A DNA stretch of 54,443 nucleotides, taken from assembly GCA_964492185.1 (NCBI GenBank), contig CAZBJH010000008.1, forward strand, positions 1 to 54,443. The letters are read 5' to 3'. Below are positions 1 to 10,000 of the stretch, piece after piece. Positions within the stretch are counted from its first letter, which is position 1. The number at the start of each line of letters is the position of its first letter. This stretch comes from JAFGSZ01 sp964492185. Its GTDB lineage: Bacteria; Bacteroidota; Bacteroidia; Bacteroidales; UBA10428. The notes beneath the pieces were generated by a model. That model did no database searches. It was not told where the DNA came from and saw only the letters and a program-made list of their open reading frames with translations. The translations under genes were made by a program, and so were the position numbers.

Positions 1-2
1 AC

Positions 3-75
3 ACGGGTGTAGCTCAGTTGGTAGAGCACTGGTCTCCAAAACCAGGTGTCGGGCGTTCGAGTCGCTCCTCCCGTG
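3..75 (+). tRNA. tRNA-Trp (CCA anticodon)
   Basis: A complete cloverleaf is visible. The acceptor strands are 3-9 and 68-74, the D arm begins at 12, the anticodon stem CTGGT/ACCAG encloses a seven-base loop with anticodon CCA at 36-38, and the T loop is TTCGAGT. The discriminator base is G75, as expected for tRNA-Trp. The 3' CCA is not encoded. The sixth acceptor pair is T8 opposite T69, a mismatch; all other acceptor pairs are canonical. It lies 16 bases upstream of secE, the usual place for this tRNA in Bacteroidota, so it is probably co-transcribed with the secE-nusG operon. Confidence 0.95.
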
Positions 76-91
76 CAAAATATATACGTCA

Positions 92-283
92 ATGAGAGTT
101 GTACATTACATAAAAGAGTCCTACACCGAACTGGTCCATAAGGTTACATGGCCTTCCTGGGAAGAGCTGCAAAGCAGTGCTATCGTTGTGATGATAGCTT
201 CATTTATTATTGCATTGATAATTGCACTTATGGATATTGCCTTCAAGAATATCATGGAGCGCGTATACGGATTGTTTTTTTAA
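92..283 (+). CDS. secE: Preprotein translocase subunit SecE
   Basis: This is the small essential subunit of the SecYEG protein-conducting channel in the inner membrane. The 63-residue product is the short single-span form usual outside gamma-proteobacteria. An amphipathic N-terminal stretch carries the family motif VTWPSWEEL (about residues 18-26) and is followed by one hydrophobic transmembrane segment (about 30-55). The gene sits between tRNA-Trp and nusG, the conserved bacterial order, and the stop is 24 bases from the nusG start, which supports an operon. Length and motif leave little doubt about identity. Confidence 0.93.
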   Translation: MRVVHYIKESYTELVHKVTWPSWEELQSSAIVVMIASFIIALIIALMDIAFKNIMERVYGLFF

Positions 284-307
284 AAGGATGTAGAGAAGAG
301 GTCAACC

Positions 308-859
308 ATGGAAGAAAATACAAAAAAATGGTATGTTCTCAGAGCTATCGGTGGGAAAGAGAAAAAGGTGAAGGAATACATTGAGAGTGAGATAAGCAGG
401 TTAAACCTGCAGGATTACATTTCACAGGTGTTGATCCCTACCGAGAAAGTATACCAGATACGTAACGGAAAGAAAATAAGCAAGGAAAGAAATTTCTTTC
501 CGGGATATGTGCTGATTGAAGCCACTCTGGTCGGAGAGATTCAGCACATCTTAAGAAACGTACCCAATGTAATAGGTTTTCTCACTGAAAGGCAGGATGA
601 TGAACCGACACCATTAAGGATGTCAGAAGTAAACAGAATACTGGGAAAAGTTGATGAACTGGCAGCAGGTGATGAAGAAATTAATGTTCCGTTTTATGTG
701 GGTGAAACAGTGAAAGTGATAGACGGGCCCTTTAATAGTTTCTCGGGAATAATTGAAGAAGTAAACGAAGAGAAGAAAAAATTAAAGGTAATGGTCAAGA
801 TATTTGGAAGGAAAACCCCTTTGGAACTGAGCTTTATGCAAGTTGAAAAAGAGAGTTAA
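308..859 (+). CDS. nusG: Transcription termination/antitermination factor NusG
   Basis: NusG binds the clamp of RNA polymerase, modulates pausing, and links transcription to Rho or to the ribosome. The 183-residue product has the NGN domain at the N-terminus, beginning KKWYVLRAIGGKEKKV, with the FFPGYVLIE strand near residue 62. A C-terminal KOW domain holds the characteristic VIDGPFNSFSGIIEEV stretch at about residues 137-152. It directly follows secE and precedes rplK, as in most bacteria. The gap to rplK (860-975) is AT-rich, and I see neither a convincing terminator nor a consensus promoter in it. Confidence 0.95.
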   Translation: MEENTKKWYVLRAIGGKEKKVKEYIESEISRLNLQDYISQVLIPTEKVYQIRNGKKISKERNFFPGYVLIEATLVGEIQHILRNVPNVIGFLTERQDDEPTPLRMSEVNRILGKVDELAAGDEEINVPFYVGETVKVIDGPFNSFSGIIEEVNEEKKKLKVMVKIFGRKTPLELSFMQVEKES

Positions 860-975
860 TTTATTTTATTTAATAAATATCTTTTGATGATTATAATAAC
901 CCTATAATGCTTCCTGAATAATCATCGAGAGGAACACGTAAATTTCAATTATTATAAATCGGAAATTGATACAAC

Positions 976-1416
976 ATGGCAAAAGAAGTTGCTGGTATAA
1001 TTAAACTGCAGATCAGAGGTGGTGCAGCTAATCCTTCACCTCCGGTTGGACCTGCGTTGGGTGCCAAAGGCGTGAATATAATGGAATTTTGCAAACAGTT
1101 TAACGCCCGTACCCAGGAAAAAGCCGGAAAAGTGATCCCTGTAGTGATTACGGTATATTCGGATAAATCGTTTGATTTCATTGTGAAATCACCACCGGTA
1201 GCTGTCCAGTTATTGGAAGCCGCTAAATTGAAAGGTGGTTCCGCGGAACCTAACAGGGAAAAAGTGGCTGCTGTTAGCTGGGATCAGGTGAAGACTATTG
1301 CCGAGGGGAAAATGACAGATTTAAATGCTTTTACCGTTAAATCGGCAATGAGAATGGTGGCAGGTACTGCCCGGAGTATGGGAATTACCGTGAAAGGTGC
1401 ATTTCCGACTGAATAA
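976..1416 (+). CDS. rplK: 50S ribosomal protein L11
   Basis: L11 binds the GTPase-associated centre of 23S rRNA and takes part in factor binding and stringent-response signalling. The 146-residue length is typical. The N-terminal domain carries IKLQIRGGAANPSPPVGPALG (proline-rich hinge near residues 21-27), and the C-terminal RNA-binding domain ends with the GTARSMGI motif near residue 130. It begins the L11-L1-L10-L7/L12 gene string and is 21 bases from rplA. The order and spacing match the canonical ribosomal operon. Confidence 0.96.
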   Translation: MAKEVAGIIKLQIRGGAANPSPPVGPALGAKGVNIMEFCKQFNARTQEKAGKVIPVVITVYSDKSFDFIVKSPPVAVQLLEAAKLKGGSAEPNREKVAAVSWDQVKTIAEGKMTDLNAFTVKSAMRMVAGTARSMGITVKGAFPTE

Positions 1417-1437
1417 CCTTTAATACTTCTTATAATA

Positions 1438-2133
1438 ATGACAAGATTAACGAAGAATAGAAAATTGGCCAGGGAAAAAATTGATCCTGCCCGTCAATAT
1501 AAGTTAACAGAAGCGGCTGAACTGGTTAAAGATATAACAACAACCAAATTTGATGCTTCTGTTGATCTGGATATCAGGCTGGGTGTCGATCCCCGAAAGG
1601 CTAATCAAATGGTTCGGGGGGTGGTTACTCTGCCCCATGGTACAGGGAAGGAAGTAAAGGTACTTGTATTATGTACCCCTGATAAGGAGGAAGAAGCAAA
1701 AGCCGCGGGAGCTGATTATGTTGGACTGGACGATTATATCGAAAAGATCCAGGGTGGTTGGACAGATGTTGACGTGGTAATAACCATGCCGCGGGTTATG
1801 GCAAAGGTAGGTAAACTGGGACGTATTTTAGGCCCGCGTGGTTTGATGCCCAACCCGAAGAGCGGTACGGTTACACAGGATGTAGGCAAGGCAGTTGAGG
1901 AGATTAAAATGGGAAAGATTGATTTTAAGGTGGATAAGTTTGGTATTGTACACACTTCAATTGGAAAAATTTCTTTTGAAGCCGGAAAGATCGCGGAAAA
2001 TGCCAGGGAATTTATTCAAACCCTGATCAAACTGAAGCCTGCCTCAGCAAAAGGAACATATATCAGGAGTGTCTATCTTTCCAGTACGATGAGTCCAGGT
2101 ATTAAGGTCGATACAAAAGCAATGGTTGAGTAA
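1438..2133 (+). CDS. rplA: 50S ribosomal protein L1
   Basis: L1 forms the mobile L1 stalk that helps eject deacylated tRNA, and in many bacteria it represses translation of the L11-L1 message. The 231-residue product has the two-domain L1 fold, with the VDLDIRLGVDPRKANQ segment near residue 42 and the highly conserved signature around LGRILGPRGLMPNPKSGTV (residues 130-148). It lies between rplK and rplJ, with a 26-base gap before rplJ. Confidence 0.96.
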   Translation: MTRLTKNRKLAREKIDPARQYKLTEAAELVKDITTTKFDASVDLDIRLGVDPRKANQMVRGVVTLPHGTGKEVKVLVLCTPDKEEEAKAAGADYVGLDDYIEKIQGGWTDVDVVITMPRVMAKVGKLGRILGPRGLMPNPKSGTVTQDVGKAVEEIKMGKIDFKVDKFGIVHTSIGKISFEAGKIAENAREFIQTLIKLKPASAKGTYIRSVYLSSTMSPGIKVDTKAMVE

Positions 2134-2159
2134 TCAATTTAAACTCGGATTTATTTATT

Positions 2160-2678
2160 ATGAAAAGAGAAGATAAGAACAAAATAATAGACGACCTTAC
2201 ACGACGTTTGGAAGATGCAAAACATTTTTATCTGGCTGATATCTCCGAATTAAACGCGGAAGATACATCCATGCTCAGAAGAAAGTGTTTTGAGAAAGAT
2301 ATTTCACTGATCGTTGTAAAGAACACCATACTTCGAAAGGTTCTTGAAAAATCAAACGGTGATTTTGATGATCTCTATGGAACATTGAAAGAACCTACTT
2401 CAATTATGTTTACTGATACGGGTAATGTTCCTGCAAGACTCATTAAAGAGTTCCGAAAAGGACATGAGAAACCTTTACTCAAGGCCGCATTCGTTGAGGA
2501 GTCGATATACATTGGTGATGATCAGCTGGAATTGCTTACTAATATTAAGTCTAAGGAAGAACTTCTTGGCGATCTGGTTGCCCTGTTGCAATCACCGGCT
2601 AAGAATGTAATCTCCGCGCTACAGTCAGGCGGAAGCCAATTGGCTGGAATTGTAAAAACATTATCAGAAAAAGAGTAA
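2160..2678 (+). CDS. rplJ: 50S ribosomal protein L10
   Basis: L10 anchors L7/L12 dimers to the ribosomal stalk. The 172-residue protein has the N-terminal 23S-binding domain (VVKNTILRKVLE near residues 52-63) and a C-terminal helix that recruits L12. It follows rplA after only 26 bases, so the long structured L10 leader found in some bacteria is not present at its usual place. rplL starts 30 bases downstream. Identity is secure from sequence and position. Confidence 0.95.
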   Translation: MKREDKNKIIDDLTRRLEDAKHFYLADISELNAEDTSMLRRKCFEKDISLIVVKNTILRKVLEKSNGDFDDLYGTLKEPTSIMFTDTGNVPARLIKEFRKGHEKPLLKAAFVEESIYIGDDQLELLTNIKSKEELLGDLVALLQSPAKNVISALQSGGSQLAGIVKTLSEKE

Positions 2679-2708
2679 ATAATAACATTAATAATAAATT
2701 CAATAAAA

Positions 2709-3089
2709 ATGGCAGATTTAAAAGCGTTGGCAGAACAATTAGTAAACTTAACTGTTAAAGAAGTGAATGAATTAGCAGATATTCTTAAGGATGAATATGG
2801 AATTGAACCTGCGGCTGCAGCAGTTGCTGTTGCGGGTCCGTCCGGCGGTGGTGCAGAAGGTGGAGGTGAAGAAGAAAAAACATCTTTTGATGTAGTTCTT
2901 AAAGCACCCGGTGGCGCTAAACTTCAAATAGTTAAATTAGTAAAGGAATTAACCGGTCTTGGGTTGAAAGAAGCAAAAGCTGTAGTTGATTCTGCACCCG
3001 CACCTATAAAAGAAGGAATAACAAAGGAAGAAGCTGAATCGCTAAAAAACCAATTAGAAGAAGCAGGAGCTGAAGTTGAACTTAAATAA
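2709..3089 (+). CDS. rplL: 50S ribosomal protein L7/L12
   Basis: L7/L12 is the multicopy stalk protein that recruits translational GTPases. The 126-residue product has an N-terminal dimerisation domain, an alanine/glycine-rich hinge (about residues 35-55), and the conserved C-terminal domain with the KTSFDVVLK start and GLGLKEAKAVVD helix. Codon choice is strongly biased (many GAA, AAA and GCA), as expected for a very highly expressed gene. It precedes rpoB with a 128-base gap that contains a strong hairpin listed separately. Confidence 0.96.
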   Translation: MADLKALAEQLVNLTVKEVNELADILKDEYGIEPAAAAVAVAGPSGGGAEGGGEEEKTSFDVVLKAPGGAKLQIVKLVKELTGLGLKEAKAVVDSAPAPIKEGITKEEAESLKNQLEEAGAEVELK

Positions 3090-3121
3090 GAAAGATTTTA
3101 TATACGTATTTGTGCTGGTTT

Positions 3122-3160
3122 AATTCCGTCCTCTCCTGGTAAGCAGGAAGGGATGGGATT
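3122..3160 (+). promoter_or_regulatory. Long hairpin in the rplL-rpoB gap (putative RNA processing or attenuation site)
   Basis: Arms 3122-3138 and 3144-3160 pair over 17 positions with one mismatch (C3133 opposite A3149) and three G-T wobbles, around a five-base loop GTAAG. Five T residues follow from 3165, four bases past the stem. In Escherichia coli the rplL-rpoB gap holds an attenuator and an RNase III processing stem-loop. An equivalent role here is inference from position and shape. Confidence 0.6.
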
Positions 3161-3217
3161 AGACCTTTTTGTCGTTAATTTAAACAGGGTTCAACAACTT
3201 TTATTTATACAACTATA

Positions 3218-6200
3218 ATGACGTTGAATAATAACACAAGAATTAATTTTGCTTCCACAAAAAATCAACTTGAATATCCTGATTTTCTGGAAGTACAGCT
3301 AAAGTCGTTCATGGATTTTTTTCAACTGGATACAACGCCTGAGAACAGAAAAAATGAGGGTTTGTACAAGGTATTCAGTGAAAATTTCCCGATAACCGAC
3401 ACGCGTAATAATTTTGTACTCGAATTTCTTGATTATTACGTTGATCCCCCCAGGTATTCAATTGAAGAGTGTATTGAAAGGGGATTAACCTACAGCGTGC
3501 CTTTAAAGGCCAAATTAAAATTGTATTGTACCGATCCCGAGCATGAGGATTTCGATACGGTGATCCAGGATGTATACCTCGGAACGATACCATATATGAT
3601 CGAACGGGGCCTGTTTGTTATAAACGGCGCTGAAAGGGTTATTGTTTCACAGTTGCACAGATCACCCGGGGTATTTTTCGGGCAGAGCCTGCATGCCAAC
3701 GGAACAAAGCTGTATTCAGCCAGGATAATTCCGTTTAAGGGCAGTTGGATAGAGTTTGCCACCGACATTAATAATGTGATGTACGCGTATATCGACAGAA
3801 AGAAGAAGTTGCCGGTTACTACGCTTTTACGTGCTATAGGTTATGAGAGTGATAAAGATATTCTTGAAATATTCGGCCTGGCTGATGAAATAAAGGTATC
3901 GAAAACTGCACTGAAAAAATACCTGGGTAGAAAACTGGCAGCACGTGTATTAAAATCCTGGGTGGAAGATTTCGTGGATGAGGATACGGGTGAAGTAGTT
4001 TCAATTGAACGTAATGAAGTAATTATTGATCGTGAAACGGTTATTGAAAACGAACACATTGACCAGATCATTGATTCCGGAACAAAAACCATATTACTTC
4101 ATAAAGAAGGGCAGAATTTAACTGATTATGAAATTATATACAATACCCTTCAAAAAGATCCGTGTAATTCGGAGAAAGAAGCGGTTCTGCACATATACAG
4201 GCAGTTGAGGAACTCGGAGCCACCAGACGAAGCTACGGCAAGAGATGTAATCGACAAGCTGTTTTTCTCGGATAAGCGATATGATCTGGGTGATGTCGGA
4301 AGGTACAGGATCAATAAAAAACTGGGCCATGAAATCGATATGGATACCAAGGTTCTGACCAAACTGGATATTATTGAGATTATAAAATACCTGATAGAAC
4401 TTATCAACTCCAAAACCGATGTTGATGATATTGATCATTTGAGTAACAGAAGGGTAAGGACTGTCGGTGAACAGTTGTATAATCAGTTTGGAGTAGGACT
4501 GGCACGTATGGCGCGTACCATACGTGAACGGATGAATGTAAGGGATAATGAGGTATTTACTCCTATTGACCTTATCAACTCAAAGACCCTGTCATCGGTT
4601 ATTAATTCATTCTTCGGAACCAACCAGTTGTCTCAGTTCATGGACCAGACCAATCCATTGGCGGAGATGACTCACAAGCGAAGAATGTCAGCCCTGGGGC
4701 CAGGAGGTTTATCCCGTGAGAGAGCAGGGTTTGAGGTTCGTGATGTTCATTATACACATTATGGGCGGCTTTGTCCCATAGAAACTCCTGAAGGACCAAA
4801 TATCGGACTGATATCATCATTATGCGTGTATGCAAAGATCAATGATCTTGGTTTTATAGAAACACCCTACCGGAAAGTTGCAACCGGGCAGGTTAATCTT
4901 AATCCTGAAAAGGTTGTGTATTTAAGTGCTGAAGAAGAGGAGGGCATTATTATTGCACAGGCCAATGCCCCACTGATGAATGATGGCAAATTTGTTAACC
5001 CGCGGATCAAAACACGGCTGGATGCCGATTATCCGCTGGCATCACCTGATGAAGTCCAGCTTATGGATGTTGCCCCGAATCAGATCGCTTCCATTGCTGC
5101 TTCGTTGATCCCGTTTCTTGAACATGATGATGCAAACCGGGCACTGATGGGGTCGAACATGATGCGTCAGGCTGTTCCGCTGGTTAGTCCCGAGGCACCG
5201 ATCGTTGGTACCGGTATTGAAGCCAATGTTGTCAAGGATTCACGATTGCTGATCGTTGCCGAAGGAGATGGTGTGGTTGAGTATGTTGATTCAAATGAGA
5301 TACTTGTTCGTTATACAATGTCCGAAGATGAAAAATTCGTTAGTTTTGAAGGTGACCTAAAACGTTATAAACTGGCTAAATACAGAAAAACAAACCAGAA
5401 TACCTGTATAAATCTTATGCCTGTTGTAAAAAAGGGTGAGCGGGTGAAAAAGGGCCAGATACTTACGGAAGGATATGGTACAAAGGAAGGAGAGCTTGCA
5501 CTGGGACGCAATTTAATGGTGGCCTTCATGCCATGGAAAGGGTATAACTTCGAGGATGCTATAGTTATAAGCGATCGTGTTGTGAGAAATGATGTTTTCA
5601 CTTCAATACACATTGACGAGTATTTGCTCGAGGTACGTGATACAAAACGGGGACTTGAAGAGTTGACATCTGATATCCCGAATGTTTCTGAAGAAGCAAC
5701 AAAGAATCTTGATGAAAACGGATTGATCCGGATCGGAGCCGAGGTGACCCCGGGTGATATCCTTATAGGGAAGATCACTCCCAAAGGTGAATCCGACCCC
5801 TCGCCGGAAGAAAAATTACTGCGTGCTATTTTCGGGGATAAGGCAGGTGATGTGAAAGATGCATCGCTTAAAGCACCCCCGTCACTTAGTGGTGTGGTTA
5901 TTAATAAGAAACTGTTCAGCAGATCATTAAAGGACAGGAAACTTAAAGCAGTTACAAAACCTATTCTTGATAAGATTGAAGAGGAATTTGAGCGCAATAC
6001 CAGGGAGTTAAAAGCAAAACTTATTGATAAACTATTTATACTGGTTAACGGGAAGACCTCGCAAGGCGTAAAAGATTATCTTAATGCCGAACTAATTCCA
6101 AAAGGAACGAAATTTTCACAGAAGATGCTCCAGGATATTGATTATATGAGTATAAATCCGAATAACTGGACAACGGATAAGAGTAAGAATGATACGATTA

Positions 6201-7027
6201 AGACTTTACTCAATAATTATATGCTGAAGTTTAAAGAGCTTGATGCTATTTATAAGCGCAAGAAGTATAATGTTACAATCGGAGATGAACTGCCGGCAGG
6301 TATTGTTCAACTGGCAAAGGTATATATTGCACAGAAGAGAAAAGTAAAGGTAGGGGATAAAATGGCGGGACGTCACGGTAACAAAGGTATTGTTGCCAAG
6401 ATAGTGCGTTCAGAGGATATGCCTTTCCTTGAAGATGGAACACCTGTTGACATTGTTTTAAACCCGCTTGGTGTACCTTCACGTATGAACCTGGGACAAA
6501 TTTATGAATCTGTTTTAGGCTGGGCAGGTAAAGAGCTGGGTATAAAATTTGCTACTCCGATTTTTGACGGTGCAACAATTGATCAGATATCCGATTATAT
6601 GGAAAAGGCGAAATTACCGCATTTTGGAAAAACATATTTATACGACGGCGGTACGGGAGAGCGTTTTGATCAGCCGGCTACCGTTGGTATAATATACATG
6701 CTTAAGCTGGGACACATGGTTGATGATAAGATGCACGCGCGTTCCATCGGACCTTATTCGCTGATCACACAACAGCCTCTTGGCGGTAAAGCACAATTCG
6801 GGGGCCAGCGATTTGGTGAAATGGAAGTCTGGGCACTTGAAGCTTTTGGTGCATCCCATATTTTGCAGGAAATCCTTACGGTGAAGTCAGATGATGTTGT
6901 AGGCAGGGCTAAAGCTTATGAATCAATAGTGAAGGGTGAACCCATGCCTTCCCCGGGAATACCCGAATCATTGAATGTGTTGCTTCACGAATTAAGGGGG
7001 CTGGGCTTGAGTATTAATCTTATTTAA
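3218..7027 (+). CDS. rpoB: DNA-directed RNA polymerase subunit beta
   Basis: This is the beta subunit of core RNA polymerase. The 1269-residue product shows the rifampicin-pocket region around residues 471-494 (SQFMDQTNP, then THKRRMSALGPGGLSRER). The positions equivalent to E. coli D516, H526 and S531 (here D476, H486, S491) all carry the wild-type residues, so there is no sign of rifampicin resistance. DKMAGRHGNKG and the C-terminal GGKAQFGGQRFGEMEVWALE region are intact. The protein is shorter than E. coli RpoB, as usual in Bacteroidota. rpoC begins 51 bases downstream. Confidence 0.97.
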   Translation: MTLNNNTRINFASTKNQLEYPDFLEVQLKSFMDFFQLDTTPENRKNEGLYKVFSENFPITDTRNNFVLEFLDYYVDPPRYSIEECIERGLTYSVPLKAKLKLYCTDPEHEDFDTVIQDVYLGTIPYMIERGLFVINGAERVIVSQLHRSPGVFFGQSLHANGTKLYSARIIPFKGSWIEFATDINNVMYAYIDRKKKLPVTTLLRAIGYESDKDILEIFGLADEIKVSKTALKKYLGRKLAARVLKSWVEDFVDEDTGEVVSIERNEVIIDRETVIENEHIDQIIDSGTKTILLHKEGQNLTDYEIIYNTLQKDPCNSEKEAVLHIYRQLRNSEPPDEATARDVIDKLFFSDKRYDLGDVGRYRINKKLGHEIDMDTKVLTKLDIIEIIKYLIELINSKTDVDDIDHLSNRRVRTVGEQLYNQFGVGLARMARTIRERMNVRDNEVFTPIDLINSKTLSSVINSFFGTNQLSQFMDQTNPLAEMTHKRRMSALGPGGLSRERAGFEVRDVHYTHYGRLCPIETPEGPNIGLISSLCVYAKINDLGFIETPYRKVATGQVNLNPEKVVYLSAEEEEGIIIAQANAPLMNDGKFVNPRIKTRLDADYPLASPDEVQLMDVAPNQIASIAASLIPFLEHDDANRALMGSNMMRQAVPLVSPEAPIVGTGIEANVVKDSRLLIVAEGDGVVEYVDSNEILVRYTMSEDEKFVSFEGDLKRYKLAKYRKTNQNTCINLMPVVKKGERVKKGQILTEGYGTKEGELALGRNLMVAFMPWKGYNFEDAIVISDRVVRNDVFTSIHIDEYLLEVRDTKRGLEELTSDIPNVSEEATKNLDENGLIRIGAEVTPGDILIGKITPKGESDPSPEEKLLRAIFGDKAGDVKDASLKAPPSLSGVVINKKLFSRSLKDRKLKAVTKPILDKIEEEFERNTRELKAKLIDKLFILVNGKTSQGVKDYLNAELIPKGTKFSQKMLQDIDYMSINPNNWTTDKSKNDTIKTLLNNYMLKFKELDAIYKRKKYNVTIGDELPAGIVQLAKVYIAQKRKVKVGDKMAGRHGNKGIVAKIVRSEDMPFLEDGTPVDIVLNPLGVPSRMNLGQIYESVLGWAGKELGIKFATPIFDGATIDQISDYMEKAKLPHFGKTYLYDGGTGERFDQPATVGIIYMLKLGHMVDDKMHARSIGPYSLITQQPLGGKAQFGGQRFGEMEVWALEAFGASHILQEILTVKSDDVVGRAKAYESIVKGEPMPSPGIPESLNVLLHELRGLGLSINLI

Positions 7028-7078
7028 GTTCTTGATTTTAATTGTTTTCTAGTAATAAAATTTAATTTATTAATATAT

Positions 7079-10000
7079 ATGTCATTCAGAAAAGACACGA
7101 AAGTCAAAAGTAGTTTTTCTAAAATTTCAATCGGATTGGCTTCACCGGAAGAGATACTTGAACGATCAAGCGGTGAAGTTTTAAAACCGGAAACGATCAA
7201 TTACAGGACATATAAACCGGAACGTGACGGATTGTTTTGTGAACGTATTTTTGGTCCGGTAAAGGATTACGAATGTCATTGTGGAAAATATAAACGCATT
7301 CGGTATAAGGGAATCGTATGTGACCGTTGTGGAGTTGAAGTAACAGAAAAGAAGGTCAGAAGGGAACGTATGGGACATATATCACTGGTTGTTCCCGTTG
7401 CACATATCTGGTATTTCAAGTCACTTCCGAATAAGATCGGTTATTTACTCGGGTTACCGACCAAAAAGCTTGATTCTATTATTTATTATGAGCGTTATGT
7501 TGTAATAAATCCCGGGGTTAAAGAAGCTGACAGGGTGAAATATCTTGATTTTCTTACAGAAGAAGAATACCTTGATATTATGGATACGCTTCCCAAGGAA
7601 AATCAGTATCTTGATGACAGTGATCCTAATAAGTTCATTGCCGATATGGGTGCTGATGCCTTATATAAATTGCTGGAACGCCTTGATCTGGATGAGTTGT
7701 CTTATTCATTGAGGCATAAAGCGAATACTGAAACTTCTCAGCAGCGTAAGAATGAAGCTTTAAAACGATTGCAGGTAGTTGAGGCTTTCCGGGCATCAAA
7801 GGGGATAAACAGGCCGGAATGGATGATCGTTAAAGTAGTTCCTGTTATCCCACCTGAACTGAGGCCGCTTGTGCCTCTTGACGGAGGCAGGTTTGCCACA
7901 TCCGACCTGAATGATCTGTACCGCAGGGTTATCATCCGGAACAACAGGTTGAAACGGTTGATAGAGATTAAAGCCCCTGAAGTGATCCTGAGGAATGAAA
8001 AAAGGATGTTACAGGAATCCGTGGATTCTCTGTTTGATAACTCCAGAAAATCCAACGCGGTGAAAACCGATGCAAATCGCCCGCTGAAATCATTAAGCGA
8101 CAGCCTGAAGGGAAAACAGGGTAGATTCCGGCAAAATTTGCTTGGTAAACGTGTTGACTATTCGGCACGTTCGGTTATTGTTGTAGGGCCGGAACTCGAA
8201 CTTCATGAATGCGGAATACCCAAAGACATGGCAGCTGAATTATATAAGCCTTTCATTATCCGCAAACTGATTGAACGCGGTATTGTTAAGACCGTTAAAT
8301 CAGCCAAAAAGATCGTTGACCGGAAAGATCCTGTTGTGTGGGATATTCTGGAAAATGTTTTAAGAGGACATCCGGTATTATTAAACCGTGCTCCAACATT
8401 GCATCGTCTGGGTATTCAGGCATTTCAGCCAAAACTTATTGAAGGGAAAGCCATTCAGTTGCACCCCCTTGTATGTACGGCATTTAATGCAGACTTTGAC
8501 GGTGATCAGATGGCTGTTCATTTACCACTTGGAAATGCCGCCATTCTTGAAGCCCAGATCCTGATGCTGGCGTCGCATAATATTCTGAATCCTGCTAATG
8601 GCGCACCTATAAGTGTGCCGTCACAGGATATGGTGTTGGGCCTTTATTATATTACCAAGGCACGAAAAAGTATTAAAGAAGCCCCGGTTAAAGGAGAAGG
8701 GTTTACCTTTTATTCACCTGAAGAAGTAAACATTGCATATAATGAGAAAAAAATTGATATGCACGCGATCATTAAAGTCAGGATTGATAATTATCCTGAG
8801 GAAGGGAAATTAACGCGCGAGGTTATAGAAACCACTGTTGGTCGTGTGATATTCAATGAATTTGTCCCCAATGAAGTAGGGTTTATCAATGAACTGCTTA
8901 CCAAAAAATCCTTACGGGATATTATAGGTAGAGTTCTGAAAGTATCCGGAACAGCAAAAACGGCCTATTTTCTTGATGCAATTAAGAATCTGGGTTATCA
9001 AATGGCTTTCCGGGGTGGTTTGTCATTCAACCTTGATGATGTGATTATTCCCGTGGAAAAGCAAACCCTGGTTGATGACGGATACAGTCAGGTTGACGAT
9101 GTGCTGAACAACTACAACATGGGTTTTATTACCAATAATGAACGTTATAATCAGATTATTGACATCTGGACACATACAAATGCCCGTTTGACGCAAACAC
9201 TCATGGACAGGTTATCTTCTGATAAGCAGGGATTCAATCCTGTTTACATGATGCTGGATTCTGGAGCCAGGGGTTCAAAAGAACAGATCCGTCAGTTATC
9301 CGGTATGAGGGGGCTGATGGCTAAACCACAGAAATCCGGATCAATCGGTTCGGAGATTATTGAGAACCCGATTTTATCGAACTTTAAGGAAGGTCTTTCC
9401 GTTCTTGAATACTTTATCTCTACCCATGGCGCAAGAAAAGGACTGGCAGATACGGCTTTGAAAACAGCTGATGCAGGTTACCTTACACGTCGCCTTGTAG
9501 ATGTATCACAGGATGTAATAATCAGTGAAAGTGATTGCGGAACACTGCGCGGACTGGTAGCCACAGCTATAAAAAACGGTGAAGATATTGTTGAATCCTT
9601 GTATGAAAGAATACTGGGCCGCACAGCAGTGCATAATGTATATAATCCGATAACAGGCAAGCTGATCGTTAACTCGGGCGAAGAGATCACCGAAGATGTT
9701 GCCCGGGTTATTGAAGAATCCCCTATTGAACAGGTAGAGATCCGCTCGGTGCTTACGTGTGAATCCAAAAAAGGTGTGTGCGCCAAGTGTTACGGGCGAA
9801 ACCTTGCTACCGGGGGAATGGTAAAGATGGGAGAATCTGTAGGCGTAATTGCCGCCCAGTCGATCGGTGAGCCGGGAACCCAGCTTACCCTGCGTACTTT
9901 CCACGTGGGTGGTACGGCATCCAACATTACATCCGAGTCGACTATCACAACCAAGTATGACGGTATAGCTGAGATAGATGAATTAAGAACAGTTGAGAAG

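Noticed and set aside
860..975. Internal promoter for the rplK operon in the nusG-rplK gap
   Set aside because: A TATCTTTTG-like sequence is present but off consensus, and no TTG lies at the right distance.
2134..2159. L10 leader RNA upstream of rplJ
   Set aside because: The gap between rplA and rplJ is only 26 bases, too short for the known leader, and shows no hairpin.
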